A stretch of DNA of 36,864 nt from Methanomicrobia archaeon (GTDB taxonomy: Archaea > Halobacteriota > Bog-38 > Methanoflorentales > Methanoflorentaceae), in assembly GCA_015660915.1 (NCBI GenBank), contig JACTTZ010000001.1:1-36864 (forward strand), written 5' to 3'. Numbering within the stretch: position 1 is the first letter of the stretch; the number at the start of each line of letters is the position of its first letter. The notes beneath the pieces are model-generated. The model searched no databases and was not told where the DNA came from. It was given only the letters and a program-made list of their open reading frames with translations. A program made the translations under genes and the position numbers. Below, piece after piece: positions 1 to 8,958 of this stretch.

Positions 1-954
1 TACGCTTGGATTACTGACCACTTTAACAACAGGAACGTCTATCCGATGCTGACGCTCATATCACTGAAGACGTCGACTATACGGCCCGGCACCGGTATCA
101 CAAATCCCTTCACGAGAAACCCATTGTTAACGGCTAATGCGATAGCGACGATTGACGAAGTATCAGGCGGGCGCGTTAACTTGGGCATGGGTCCCGGCGA
201 CAAAGCGACATTTGACAAAATGGGATTCGGGTTCCCAGCGCCTGCAATCTGGAGTGGCAACTGGGATATCAAGAAGCCCCTGAGTGCAATTAAAGAGGCT
301 AAAGAAGTCGTCTACAAGCTGTTGGCTGGTAACAGCGTTGATTTTGCTGGTGAGACGATAAAAGTGACCGGCGCAAAGCTTGACTTTACCGGACCGCAGA
401 AGGACAAGGTGCCTTTTTACATGGGTGCACAAGGTCCTGGCATGCTTAAAACTGCTGGCGAAGTTGCTGACGGAGTGCTTATCAACGCGTCCAATGAGAG
501 AGACTACGTGGCGGCGATGCCAAACATCGAAGAGGGAGTTGGAAAGAGTGGAAGGTCGATGAGCGACTTCGACGTGGGCGCATACACGGCGTTTTCTGTT
601 GGGCCTGATTTGGCGAAGGCACGCAAATCAGCCAAGATGGTTGCTGCGTTTATTACGATGGGCTCTCCGCCGCCTGTGCTCGAGCGACACGGTATTCCAC
701 TCGGTACGGCTAAAGCCATCGGTGAAGCTATCGGCGCAGGTAAATGGGGTGATGTCGGGCCGTTAGTGGATGATAACATGATCGACGCCTTCGTCATAGC
801 AGGCGACGCAGATTCCTGCAACAAGAAGATCGACGGGTTGCTCAACACTGGAGTGACGCAGGTTATAATTGGCAGCCCAACAGGTCCGGACGTTGAAGAA
901 GCCATAAAGATTTGCGGAACGGACATTATCCCATCGTTCGCGGGACGCTGTTAG
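1..954 (+). CDS. mer: F420-dependent methylene-tetrahydromethanopterin reductase (Mer), 5'-truncated by window edge
   Basis: A luciferase-like, F420-dependent enzyme that interconverts methylene- and methyl-tetrahydromethanopterin in the C1 pathway of methanogenesis or its reversal. The reading frame is open from base 1, and its first residues, YAWITDHFNNRNVYPMLTL, match the Mer signature around residue 35 of full-length proteins. The ATG at 46 is therefore internal, and roughly 30 N-terminal residues lie outside the window. Other family blocks are ATIDEVSGGRVNLGMGPGDK, FYMGAQGPGML, GVLINAS, GSPPPVLERHGI and the C-terminal TGVTQVIIGSPTGPD. The gene ends with TAG and is followed by a strong hairpin terminator. 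The presence of Mer argues against a typical ANME-1 genome, which lacks it. Identification is firm; only the start is missing. Confidence 0.95.
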   Translation, partial: YAWITDHFNNRNVYPMLTLISLKTSTIRPGTGITNPFTRNPLLTANAIATIDEVSGGRVNLGMGPGDKATFDKMGFGFPAPAIWSGNWDIKKPLSAIKEAKEVVYKLLAGNSVDFAGETIKVTGAKLDFTGPQKDKVPFYMGAQGPGMLKTAGEVADGVLINASNERDYVAAMPNIEEGVGKSGRSMSDFDVGAYTAFSVGPDLAKARKSAKMVAAFITMGSPPPVLERHGIPLGTAKAIGEAIGAGKWGDVGPLVDDNMIDAFVIAGDADSCNKKIDGLLNTGVTQVIIGSPTGPDVEEAIKICGTDIIPSFAGRC

Positions 955-982
955 GAACGAGAACGGTTTATCCGTAGACCAA

Positions 983-1030
983 CCCCAACTTGCCTGGTAG
1001 GCAACTTGGGGCGTTACCTTTTTTATTTTT
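983..1030 (+). terminator. Hairpin terminator downstream of mer
   Basis: A 12-bp inverted repeat with one mismatch (983-994 and 1000-1011, loop about 5 nt) begins 29 bp after the mer stop codon. It is followed by a T-rich run at 1019-1030. The hairpin plus T-tract resembles an intrinsic terminator; archaeal termination depends mainly on the T-tract. Confidence 0.75.
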
Positions 1031-1269
1031 GTGTGTAAGACTGCTCCGAGACATCTCTTGCCTTCATGGTCTATCAGTGTAAACTCGTCCAACTACGTCA
1101 AGGACGCGACTACAAGCGAGAGATAAGCCAGTGCAAATCGGAGTAGCTTAAGCAAGAATCTTTAAGTCGCGTTAAAACAAGTACTAATCAAGCAGCAAAG
1201 CGCGCATCTTCATCATTTGGTTTTTGAAGGTTTGTTTTAAGCGGAACGCTTGCTGTTGAACGTCGTCCC

Positions 1270-4083
1270 ATGGTAGCTAGCAGCAGCCTAGAAGAACCTG
1301 TAGTAGCTTCACTGCATCCCAGCGTGAAAGATCTATATATCACCCGATTTGGTCCGCTTACAGAAGCGCAACGCTTGGCAATTCCAAGCGTGCTAGAGGG
1401 AAAAAACCTGCTTCTTATAGCTCCTACGGGAACAGGCAAGACAGAAGCTGCGATGCTCCCAGTGTTTAGCAAGCTGCTGGAAATCGAGCAGCGAAACGGG
1501 ATAAGTGTTCTCTACATAACACCACTTCGAGCGCTGAACCGGGATATGTTGGCGAGGCTTGACTGGTGGAGCAAGAAGCTGGGGCTTTCGATCGGCGTTC
1601 GACACGGCGATACGACTAAGTCCGAGAGGCGGCGACAGACTCTTCACCCTCCTGACATGCTCATCACGACGCCTGAAACTCTGCAAGCCATTCTCATGGG
1701 ACGACGGCTGCGAGAGAATTTACGGTCCGTCAAGTTTGTCATCGTTGATGAGGTCCACGACCTTGCGAGCTCAAAACGCGGGGCGCAGCTGGTAATAGGC
1801 CTCGAGCGCTTGGCAGACTTAGTCGGTGATTTTCAAAGGATAGGCTTGTCTGCTACCATTGGCAGCCCGCAGGAGATGGGACACTTCCTTGTTGGGACCG
1901 AGAGAGCGGTCTCTGTTCTCGAGGTTTCTGCTCCGAGAATGTCAAATTTTTCAGTCACTCAGCCGGACATCACCAGCGCGGATGACGCCGCAGCGAGATC
2001 AAGAATGATTGCGCCAGAATTGGTAAGCCACGCTCGCGTTGTGCGCGACATCGTGAACGAGCACAAATCCACGCTCATCTTTGTCAACACACGACAAGCA
2101 GCTGAAGCGCTAGGGTCTCTTTTTCGCGGCACTGACGTCGGCGTGCATCACGGGTCACTATCGAAGGAGGCACGCATCGAAGCAGAGAACGAGTTTAAAG
2201 CCGGTGTCAAACGAGGCTTAATCTGCACCTCTTCCATGGAGCTTGGGATCGACATAGGGGACGTTGAACACGTTGTTCAGTACAATTCGCCACGCGAAGT
2301 GACGAGACTGCTACAACGGGTAGGACGCGCGGGACATCGGATCGGAGAAGTATCGGAGGGCACCATTATCGCGACCCACGCTGACGATATCATGGAGTCG
2401 TGGGTGATCACGCGTCGAGCGAGAAACACCGCGATCGAACCTCTTTTTGTTGATTACCAAGCATTGGACGTTCTTGCAAATCAGTTGTGTTTCATGACCT
2501 TGAACGGGGCGATACCCGCTAGCAGGGCGTTAAGAATTGTAAGAAAGGCTTACCCATATCGAAATTTGGCGCTTGACACGTTTGTTAAGACTGTGAAGCT
2601 TCTGCAGCAACAACGGTTGTTGAAAGTTGAACGTGAAGACACAGAGCCGCTCATAAAAAAGATGGGAAAAACGCGCCGGTATTGCTATGAGAACCTATCG
2701 ATGATTCCCGACGAAAAAACCTATGGTATCTACGATACGATTAATGGGAAATGGATAGGGACTCTTGACGAGACATTTGTGATTGTTTTTGCCGAGCCTG
2801 GAGCCGTGTTCGTCACGAAGGGAGAGATGTGGCGGATTCTGGAGATTGACGACGAACGGGTGAAAGTGGAACCAATAGACGTCTCTACAGGTGAAATCCC
2901 AAGCTGGGTAGGCGAGCAGATTCCAGTGCCTTACGAGGTCGCTGCTGACGTGGGGAAACTGAGGGAGCAGATAGCTCACGCGTCCGTCGTGACCGCAAGT
3001 CATAATCTTCTACAGGATTATCGCACGGATCCGCACACGGTACGACGCGTTGTCGATCTAATCGCTCTACAAAAAGAATTCGCCATTCCAACCGATAAGA
3101 GGCTTGTTGTTGAAGTTGACGGGAAAACAGCTCTGATACACGCGTGCTTTGGCCACAAGACTAACGAGACGCTAGGCCGCGTTATCACTTCATTGCTTGC
3201 TGCACGTTTAGGGGCTAGCGTCGCTATGGAGGTCAATCCATATTGGATACAACTTGAGCTCCCTAACGTACTAAGTGCGGAGCTAGTTGCTGATCTGCTG
3301 CGACAAATGAGGCCGGAATTTGTGCAGCCGTTGATTGAAATTACTTTAAAGAACAGCATGCTGCTGAAATGGAAGCTGGCACAGGTGTCCCGCAAGTTTG
3401 GCGTAATCGAGCGGGATGTCGAATTTAAGTATCTAAATATCAATAGGCTCACGGAACTGTTGAAAGACACCCCCGTATACGAGGAAGCGATACGCGACAT
3501 CGTGAACGACAAGCTCGACCTTGAGCGCACTAGTGAGCTACTCAAGCGAGTACAAGACGGCGATATAACGATCGTCACGTCGAAACTAAGCCCTCTAAGC
3601 AGACAACGGCATTATGGCACACGGGAGCTGCTCGTAACTGACAACGCAGATCGAACGATTCTCGCGGCGCTCAAAAACAGAATCATGAATGATCGCGTCA
3701 TTCTTTTTTGTCTCACGTGCAAGAAATGGAAGTCGAAACGAAACGTGGCAAACGTTCCTGAGCAGCCGCAATGTCCGATCTGCAGCTCAAAACTGATTGC
3801 AGCCCTTAAGCCCTGGGAAGACGAAGACATCACCATCGTAACAAAGCCCGAGAATGTAAAGACAGCGGAAGATAAAGCACGGACAAAGCGCGTTTACAGA
3901 AATGCCAATCTAGTCCTTTCGCACGGGAAAAAAGGCGTTATAGCTTTAGCTTCGCGCGGGCTTGGTCCTGAAGCTGCTTCAAGAGTCATTAGAAAGGCGC
4001 GCCTAGATGAGGAAGGCTTCTACCGCGATATCTTGAGGCACGAGAGACATTACACGTTGACACGCAGGTTCTGGCACAATTGA
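1270..4083 (+). CDS. Lhr-family SF2 DNA/RNA helicase
   Basis: A large helicase-related protein of 937 aa, ATP-dependent and probably acting in DNA repair or nucleic-acid remodelling. Motifs in order are Walker A APTGTGKT (residues 51-58), the DEVH box (160-163), SAT (194-196), and motif VI QRVGRAGHR (349-357). These are followed by the Lhr-type winged-helix and core region and a long C-terminal domain. A late zinc-ribbon-like pair, CLTC (814-817) and CPIC (835-838), lies before the C-terminus. The length and the DEVH rather than DEAD box fit archaeal Lhr proteins; I do not assign it to a subgroup. The ATG at 1270 has no clear ribosome binding site, and a TTTTAAG element about 30 bp upstream may be its TATA box. 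It stands alone between mer and an SDH-family gene. Confidence 0.9.
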   Translation: MVASSSLEEPVVASLHPSVKDLYITRFGPLTEAQRLAIPSVLEGKNLLLIAPTGTGKTEAAMLPVFSKLLEIEQRNGISVLYITPLRALNRDMLARLDWWSKKLGLSIGVRHGDTTKSERRRQTLHPPDMLITTPETLQAILMGRRLRENLRSVKFVIVDEVHDLASSKRGAQLVIGLERLADLVGDFQRIGLSATIGSPQEMGHFLVGTERAVSVLEVSAPRMSNFSVTQPDITSADDAAARSRMIAPELVSHARVVRDIVNEHKSTLIFVNTRQAAEALGSLFRGTDVGVHHGSLSKEARIEAENEFKAGVKRGLICTSSMELGIDIGDVEHVVQYNSPREVTRLLQRVGRAGHRIGEVSEGTIIATHADDIMESWVITRRARNTAIEPLFVDYQALDVLANQLCFMTLNGAIPASRALRIVRKAYPYRNLALDTFVKTVKLLQQQRLLKVEREDTEPLIKKMGKTRRYCYENLSMIPDEKTYGIYDTINGKWIGTLDETFVIVFAEPGAVFVTKGEMWRILEIDDERVKVEPIDVSTGEIPSWVGEQIPVPYEVAADVGKLREQIAHASVVTASHNLLQDYRTDPHTVRRVVDLIALQKEFAIPTDKRLVVEVDGKTALIHACFGHKTNETLGRVITSLLAARLGASVAMEVNPYWIQLELPNVLSAELVADLLRQMRPEFVQPLIEITLKNSMLLKWKLAQVSRKFGVIERDVEFKYLNINRLTELLKDTPVYEEAIRDIVNDKLDLERTSELLKRVQDGDITIVTSKLSPLSRQRHYGTRELLVTDNADRTILAALKNRIMNDRVILFCLTCKKWKSKRNVANVPEQPQCPICSSKLIAALKPWEDEDITIVTKPENVKTAEDKARTKRVYRNANLVLSHGKKGVIALASRGLGPEAASRVIRKARLDEEGFYRDILRHERHYTLTRRFWHN

Positions 4084-4354
4084 AGTTACGTGCGGCCCGG
4101 GTTCGATCGCGCTTGCTTTGTAGGAACGATCGGGTTAAATTCTGTCTGTCGTGTAACGACGTGGGATCCAGCTTTAAACTGTAAATAGTCAGAGATGCTA
4201 TGTGACGTTGTTGTCTGATCTCTCTGGCTATGGCCGCCGACGCGCCGTGCTAAGTCACTCGTCTTCGCGGAAATTGCTTTTTTGTGCATATATCGCAGTG
4301 CTGTAGCCGCTGAGCATTTCGACTTCGATAATGGCTCAAAACTGCGATGACAGG
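4084..4354. other. Intergenic region without recognised gene
   Basis: About 270 bp between the helicase stop and the promoter of the next gene. I see no convincing ORF or tRNA. A CGATCG pair about 30 bp apart is the only local symmetry noted and does not extend into a long hairpin. Confidence 0.5.
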
Positions 4355-4362
4355 TTTATATA
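4355..4362 (+). promoter_or_regulatory. TATA box of the SDH-family gene
   Basis: TTTATATA is centred about 27 bp before the ATG at 4386, the normal archaeal TATA-to-transcription-start distance. It implies a leaderless or nearly leaderless transcript and argues that the upstream ATG at 4347 is not the start. Confidence 0.65.
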
Positions 4363-4385
4363 CGACAGTCCCGATAGGGGAAAAC

Positions 4386-5489
4386 ATGAGCTATCTTACG
4401 GAGTCTTCGGAGCTAACAAAGCAGCGACTCGACATCATTCAGGAACTGCAAGACTTGCGCGGGAGCGAGGTTATTTGCTACGTCACGGGGGATCGCCCAA
4501 CGAATGCCAACATCCCCGGCATGATCAGCCAAGTCTCACAAGATCACTTGCGTTTCGTTTATGATCATTTAGATCGTTTAGGGGAGATAGATCATTTAGA
4601 CCTGTTCATTTACACTCGCGGCGGAGACGCTGATGTGCCATGGCCACTTGTCAACTTCATTCGAGAGTTTGCGACCAAGTTCTCGGCGCTCGTGCCCTAC
4701 CACTGCCACAGCGCGGGGACTCTAATTTGCCTCGGGGCAGACGAAATACTGATGGGGACTGGGGGAACGCTTAGTTCGGTTGACCCAACGACTGCGAATC
4801 AATTCAATCCGCGCGATCCGTTGAACCCAGCAATTCCTCTGGGGATTAGCGTCGAAGACGTCACTGCGTATATCACTCTAGCCCGGGAAGCGGCCAAGAT
4901 CAGCGAGCAAGATCACATAATTGAGGTCTTCAATGAGCTCTCAAAGCAAGTACACCCACTTGCGCTCGGAAATGTGTACCGACAACATACGCGTATCCGA
5001 ATGTTGGCTACCAATCTGCTTAAGAGCCACATGAGGGGTGAAAAAAACGAGGCGAAGGTCACCCAGATAGTCGAAATAATGACCGAGAAACTGTATACGC
5101 ACACGCATTTCATTAATAGGCGTGAAGCCCGGAAGGTCATCGGTTTGAACGTGCGCGACCCGGAACGCAAGGTCGAGAAACTAATGTGGGATCTATTCCA
5201 AAACTACGCCGCTGACATGCAGTTGTACGAACCGTTTGACTTGAACATGTTCGTCGGCGAAGAAACATACAAAGAAGGAGTTGCCAAAGGAGCGTTCATA
5301 GAAAGTTCAGAAATGATGGACGTGTGGGGATCGGTATTTGCCGTATCAAAAATCAAAGCGGTTCCGCCAAATCTGCCCGTGCCTATGTCGCCAGAGCGCA
5401 TTCAGGCTTTGCAAGGTCTGCCGTTCAAGATTGACGTAAATATATTAAAGATGGGGTGGGAACGCGCATTGCGAGAGAAGCAGCGCTGA
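4386..5489 (+). CDS. SDH-family (serine dehydrogenase proteinase-like, ClpP/crotonase fold) protein
   Basis: A 367-aa protein of the SDH_sah / serine dehydrogenase proteinase family, relatives of the ClpP and signal-peptide-peptidase serine proteases. The segment LFIYTRGGDADVPWPLVNFI (oxyanion-hole-type glycines) is followed by HCHSAGTLICLGADEILMG with the presumptive nucleophile Ser109, then GTLSSVDPTT. The C-terminal half is helical and charged. No signal peptide or membrane segment is seen. I chose ATG 4386 over 4347 because a TATA box lies inside the longer version and a GGGGAA stretch sits just before 4386. The substrate is unknown. Its 3' end faces a small convergent membrane-protein gene. 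Confidence 0.8.
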   Translation: MSYLTESSELTKQRLDIIQELQDLRGSEVICYVTGDRPTNANIPGMISQVSQDHLRFVYDHLDRLGEIDHLDLFIYTRGGDADVPWPLVNFIREFATKFSALVPYHCHSAGTLICLGADEILMGTGGTLSSVDPTTANQFNPRDPLNPAIPLGISVEDVTAYITLAREAAKISEQDHIIEVFNELSKQVHPLALGNVYRQHTRIRMLATNLLKSHMRGEKNEAKVTQIVEIMTEKLYTHTHFINRREARKVIGLNVRDPERKVEKLMWDLFQNYAADMQLYEPFDLNMFVGEETYKEGVAKGAFIESSEMMDVWGSVFAVSKIKAVPPNLPVPMSPERIQALQGLPFKIDVNILKMGWERALREKQR

Positions 5490-5577
5490 CTACCCGTCAT
5501 GTTGCTTCTTCCCACGAACTCTCAAGGCGCTTTTTGCAGCCGAAAACTCAAAATTGAGCTTTGAAACACCGCTTGGG

Positions 5578-5805
5578 CTATATAAGTTTCAAAGCGATAT
5601 AGCCAACAATTACGATTACTACCCCAATTATTATCAAGCCGACTACAGTTTTGATGATGATGTCAAAAATGTGGAGCCAGCCGCTAAATACGAGCATGGG
5701 GAGTATCAGGCTACCAATCCACCAACCAAGGAGCAAAAAGAGGATCAGTATAATAATAACTGCGACAACTAACAACGCTGATATAAGTGAATCCTTAAAT
5801 GCCAT
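5578..5805 (-). CDS. Small two-helix membrane protein
   Basis: A 75-aa protein that is almost entirely hydrophobic: a charged start (MAFKDS), then two long aliphatic segments (about residues 8-40, containing GWWIG, and 45-75), with no cysteines or catalytic motifs. A very strong Shine-Dalgarno sequence GGGAGGTG ends four bases before the ATG, which makes this a real gene despite its size. An inverted repeat lies about 50 bp upstream and may be an operator. Function unrecognised; it may be a membrane-inserted stress or accessory peptide. It converges with the SDH-family gene 88 bp away. Confidence 0.7.
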   Translation of the reverse strand: MAFKDSLISALLVVAVIIILILFLLLGWWIGSLILPMLVFSGWLHIFDIIIKTVVGLIIIGVVIVIVGYIALKLI

Positions 5806-5856
5806 CGTGCACCTCCCAATTCAGTCGAAAGACCAGTAGACAGTCCACCCCTCCGA

Positions 5857-5875
5857 TTAGACTCTTCTAGTCTAA
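5857..5875 (-). promoter_or_regulatory. Inverted repeat, possible operator of the small membrane-protein gene
   Basis: Perfect 7-bp arms TTAGACT / AGTCTAA separated by CTTCT, about 52 bp upstream of the start codon at 5805. On the gene's strand a T/A-rich TTTTTAGA lies directly upstream and overlaps one arm. The repeat would thus sit between the TATA-like element and the transcription start, the classic place for an archaeal repressor. A role as terminator is less likely because no T-run follows on the gene strand. Confidence 0.35.
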
Positions 5876-6368
5876 AAACGTTTCCATATCGTAGCACTCG
5901 TTCTTTCATCGATCTGCTCGCCAAACTGGCGTAGTAGCAATAAACTTGCACCATGAAAGCGGATAAATGAGTGACTTTAGCGCAAGCTTTTCCCGTTAAA
6001 CAAAGTCAAGGACATAGCGCTTTCCTGCACAGCTTCCTATGACTCGAGACTGGGGTTCAAACCAACAGCGTGCGAGAAGCAAACGTGGAGACTACGGTCC
6101 CAACTGAGCAGCATTTCAAACGTATTTCGGCGCGGTTGGTTGCGGATCAACGTCAACATCGGCCGTCTCGCAGAAAAAGCTCCCACATATGTATTCACAT
6201 TGAGCCATTAGAACCATCAGCGACGCCTGGTAATCAGTGATAGCATGAGCTTGGATACGCCAAGCGTTCTTCGCTAGACGAGCTACGCACAGCAGCGTTA
6301 CGCAACGCACCAGAGGATTTATCTATGAGCATCCATCTATACTCATAAGTAGTTTCTGAGGTGATCTT
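5876..6368. other. Intergenic stretch, mostly without recognised features
   Basis: About 490 bp between divergently transcribed genes. It holds a weak hairpin (CGCCA/TGGCG near 5930) and a Shine-Dalgarno sequence at its right end belonging to the next gene. A 64-codon frame on the minus strand (6116-6310, GTG start, cysteine-rich, no ribosome binding site) cannot be ruled out but has no positive support. A GGTTCAAACC string near 6055 resembles a tRNA T-loop, but no tRNA can be folded around it. Confidence 0.4.
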
Positions 6369-7364
6369 ATGCCAATCTTACAAATTTCCCCCCAATTGCC
6401 CAGTAACTTGCAAATCTCTCAGAGTACAGGCGTCTATATAGCAATTGGGTTGGCTGTTTTAATAATCATTATTGCTGTAGCGTTAGTAATAAGAGCCCGC
6501 CGCCGGAGTTCGACCGCACAAGAAGCCGGAACGTTCGTCAATCAGGAAGCCTCTGATACAGGAAGTTATGAGGAAATAGCTGCCCCGGAAGCATATCGAG
6601 AAACTACGACGATTCCGCTTTCAGAGGACTCGCACCAAGACCTCGCATCTTCGACGACATCTGACCTCGCGCCAGAGGGACCGACGGACGTTGTAGCCCC
6701 GCGAATGCCTCAGAAAACCACCACCATACTAAAGGGTAACGTCAACGTAGCAGCAGTTACGGCGAGTTCTAGTCAAGCGGCTGAGATTCACACGGAGCTT
6801 ACGGCCTTAGGTTACAGTGAAGCGATTACACCAAATGAGTCTGTCATAGATGAACAGAGTCTGGCGACGAAGATTAACGAAGTTAAAGACGATCTCAGTT
6901 CTAACGAGACTCTGAGCGTCATACTGCTAAAGTGCATCGACATCGCGAGATCGTTGAATCGAAGAACTGATCTAAAGTGGATACAGCGTGAGCTTTTTGG
7001 CTCGGTCGAATGGGATGAAGCGGTTTATCTCGATGTAAGCAGCGAGGATACGTTTCCTGCATATCGGTTAATTAATGCTGCGATGTATGTGAACTACACA
7101 CGCGGAGGCGACACGTTCCCGACGATTGAAGAATATGCGATCCCTGTATTTGAGAGCCGCTCAGTATATGCGCTTGAGAAGATTTTAGAGGCAGCGAATA
7201 TTCAAAACGAGGACTACGTCGTGCTAAACACACCTGCACCGGCCCAGTGGCCGAGCACCGTATCCCTTGGGGAACTAATACCCCTTACCGTCTCAATAAG
7301 GGATTACTTGGATCTGCTAGCCGAAGTGAGAAAGCAGACTAATGATTTTATAAGCTCACTGTAG
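6369..7364 (+). CDS. Membrane-anchored protein with AbiTii-like domain
   Basis: A 331-aa protein. Residues about 21-42 form one transmembrane helix followed by RARRR, so the rest should be cytoplasmic. Residues 45-165 are a low-complexity Ser/Thr/Glu/Pro-rich linker. From about 168 to 300 a folded domain follows: LLKCIDIARSLNRRTDLKWI, ELFG and PAYRLINAAM. This pattern (a helix ending in leucine-rich AxxL, then W-I-x-x-E-L-x-G, then P-x-Y-R) is what I know from AbiTii abortive-infection domains. That assignment is inferred from pattern recall and is not certain. An excellent Shine-Dalgarno sequence (GAGGTGAT) precedes the ATG. The gene stands alone and converges with pdxS. Confidence 0.7.
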   Translation: MPILQISPQLPSNLQISQSTGVYIAIGLAVLIIIIAVALVIRARRRSSTAQEAGTFVNQEASDTGSYEEIAAPEAYRETTTIPLSEDSHQDLASSTTSDLAPEGPTDVVAPRMPQKTTTILKGNVNVAAVTASSSQAAEIHTELTALGYSEAITPNESVIDEQSLATKINEVKDDLSSNETLSVILLKCIDIARSLNRRTDLKWIQRELFGSVEWDEAVYLDVSSEDTFPAYRLINAAMYVNYTRGGDTFPTIEEYAIPVFESRSVYALEKILEAANIQNEDYVVLNTPAPAQWPSTVSLGELIPLTVSIRDYLDLLAEVRKQTNDFISSL

Positions 7365-7692
7365 AGCGAATTAGCTACGGCGAAATGCTCCTTTTCTCTT
7401 CTTTTCGTCAACTTCTGCCAGCAGTTAAGAATAACGTGAGTTAGCGGTGGCTGCAGAGAAAACGAGCACTTAAGCTGTCACGCGCCAACATAAGCCTTCT
7501 CAATAGCTAAAACTCCCTCTTTGATCTGCACTTATGTTCGGCTGCCGACACCGTCTGATCATACGGGGTTTGGCATGTAGCATCATCCCATTGAAGGTCA
7601 GCAAGTTCAATGACCGTAGCTATATCTAAAAAGAATGAATAGATCTCCAACTGCAACCTACGTGTGCGTTCTATAGGCCTACGTGGTCGCCC
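7365..7692. other. Intergenic region between two convergent genes
   Basis: About 330 bp. A pyrimidine-rich stretch (about 7388-7410) just after the AbiTii-like gene may act as its terminator. Short imperfect repeats of CCTACGTG occur near the pdxS end (about 7659 and 7678). No ORF with a ribosome binding site and no tRNA was found. Confidence 0.45.
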
Positions 7693-8589
7693 TTACCATC
7701 CACGCGTTTGAAGGATTTCCTCCTTAGGAATCTGGCCAATGGATAATCCTTTCATTGGTAGTCCAAGACCTTTGGAGATCTCTGCCAGCGCTTTTGGGTC
7801 GTCAAAGTTGTTTACGGCTTCAACAATAGCCTTTGCCATCACTTCAGGTTGTTCTGATTTAAAGATTCCTGAGCCTACAAAAACGCCATCAGCGCCCATT
7901 CGCATCATAAGAGCTGCATCGGCTGGTGTAGCGATCCCACCGGCAGCGAAGTTCACTACGGGTAGTCTCTGCATTTCAGCTGTTTCGGCTGTTAGGTCAG
8001 CGGGCGCGTCGATTTCGCGAGCAACGCGATTAATCTCTTGCTCGGATTTGCCTTTGAGTTCTCTGATCTTACCCATAATAGCGTGCATGTGCCGGACTGC
8101 TTCTGACACGTCGCCAGTTCCTGCTTCGCCTTTGGTACGGATCATCGCTGCGCCTTCGTTGATTCGCCTTAGTGCCTCCCCAAGGTCTCGTGCTCCACAG
8201 ACAAAAGGAGTAGTGAAATGCAACTTTTCAATGTGAAATTGGTCATCGGCAGGAGTCAAGACCTCGGACTCATCAATCATGTCGACGCCCAGCGCTTCCA
8301 AGATGTCAGCTTCGACGAAATGTCCGATCCTTGTCTTAGCCATAACTGGTATCGAAACTGCGTCGATAATCTGGGAGACTATTAGCGGATCTGCCATACG
8401 CGCTACACCGCCAGCCTTGCGAATATCTGCGGGAACAGCGTGGAGGGCCATGACAGCAACAGCTCCGGCCTTCTCAGCGATGATTGCCTGTTCTGCAGTG
8501 GTCACATCCATTATGACCCCGCCTTTCTGCATTTTGGCGAAACCTCTTTTCAGCAACTCGGTTCCGCGATGCAGCTTTTCAATGTCCAC
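7693..8589 (-). CDS. pdxS: Pyridoxal 5'-phosphate synthase, lyase subunit PdxS
   Basis: PdxS condenses ribose 5-phosphate, glyceraldehyde 3-phosphate and ammonia into PLP; the ammonia normally comes from the glutaminase PdxT. The 298-aa length is typical. Hallmarks are [20 protein letters not shown] with the Schiff-base lysine, [45 protein letters not shown], and the phosphate-binding [20 protein letters not shown] and GVFVGSGIF. No pdxT is present in the window. A 67-codon gene lies 61 bp upstream on the same strand and may share its transcript. PLP is the cofactor of the threonine synthase and cysteate synthase encoded here. Confidence 0.97.
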   Translation of the reverse strand: MDIEKLHRGTELLKRGFAKMQKGGVIMDVTTAEQAIIAEKAGAVAVMALHAVPADIRKAGGVARMADPLIVSQIIDAVSIPVMAKTRIGHFVEADILEALGVDMIDESEVLTPADDQFHIEKLHFTTPFVCGARDLGEALRRINEGAAMIRTKGEAGTGDVSEAVRHMHAIMGKIRELKGKSEQEINRVAREIDAPADLTAETAEMQRLPVVNFAAGGIATPADAALMMRMGADGVFVGSGIFKSEQPEVMAKAIVEAVNNFDDPKALAEISKGLGLPMKGLSIGQIPKEEILQTRGW

Positions 8590-8650
8590 TCAAATCAACT
8601 CTCTTGGTCGAGGATATACGCACCTCATCAGATATAACTTATGTCGCAGC

Positions 8651-8854
8651 CTACCGCAACTGTGATTTAATCCTGTTTTGTATCTCTTCAGATGCAAAAC
8701 CTTGGCCGTAATCCTTTTTGTACGTCTTGTATAAATCTGCAAGCTCCCTGAGCTGCATCTTAGAAATGAAGATGGGGCCACATTGCGCCTCGACTAGCTT
8801 CTTTAACCTCTTAATGACGTCTTGAACGTCTTCGGTAGCTAGCTCTTCACTCAT
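8651..8854 (-). CDS. Small uncharacterised protein upstream of pdxS
   Basis: A 67-aa, charged, mainly helical protein (starts MSEELATEDVQDVIKRLKKL, one Cys in AQCGP, then FISKMQLRELADLYKTYKKD). Not recognised as a named family. Support comes from a good TATA box (8878-8886) centred about 28 bp before the ATG, giving a leaderless transcript, from protein-like composition, and from its position upstream of pdxS on the same strand. It shares a 104-bp divergent promoter region with alaS. Confidence 0.65.
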   Translation of the reverse strand: MSEELATEDVQDVIKRLKKLVEAQCGPIFISKMQLRELADLYKTYKKDYGQGFASEEIQNRIKSQLR

Positions 8855-8877
8855 ACGGTCTTAATAAGCTGCGCAAC

Positions 8878-8886
8878 TTTTTAATA
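8878..8886 (-). promoter_or_regulatory. TATA box for the small gene/pdxS transcript
   Basis: TATTAAAAA on the minus strand, centred about 28 bp upstream of the ATG at 8854, in the divergent alaS/pdxS-side intergenic region. Confidence 0.5.
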
Positions 8887-8958
8887 CTTTCTACCCAGTT
8901 ATTTAGAAAAGGTCAATCCAGCTTTTTTGAGCGGATATTGTCGCGTGACGTGTGTTAA

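Noticed and set aside
46-954. Mer starting at the ATG at 46
   Set aside because: The upstream codons from base 1 encode the conserved Mer N-terminal segment, so the gene is cut by the window edge rather than starting at 46.
3018-3578. Long minus-strand frame (186 codons) inside the helicase gene
   Set aside because: Antisense shadow of a well-supported Lhr helicase; serine/arginine-rich composition typical of reverse-complement frames.
4100-4140. GGGTTCGATC string resembling a tRNA T-loop
   Set aside because: No matching T-stem, acceptor stem or anticodon arm can be built on either strand.
4347-4385. Upstream ATG start for the SDH-family gene
   Set aside because: The segment contains the TATA box and has no family-like residues; ATG 4386 has both proper TATA spacing and a GGGGAA upstream.
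5554-5772. Plus-strand frame of 72 codons, tyrosine- and asparagine-rich
   Set aside because: It is antisense to the small membrane-protein gene, which has a near-perfect Shine-Dalgarno sequence; the odd composition is the complement of hydrophobic codons.
6050-6075. GGTTCAAACC string resembling a tRNA T-loop
   Set aside because: No cloverleaf can be folded around it on either strand.
6116-6310. Minus-strand 64-codon cysteine-rich frame with GTG start
   Set aside because: No ribosome binding site, no well-placed TATA box and no recognised motif; kept only as a remark in the intergenic entry.
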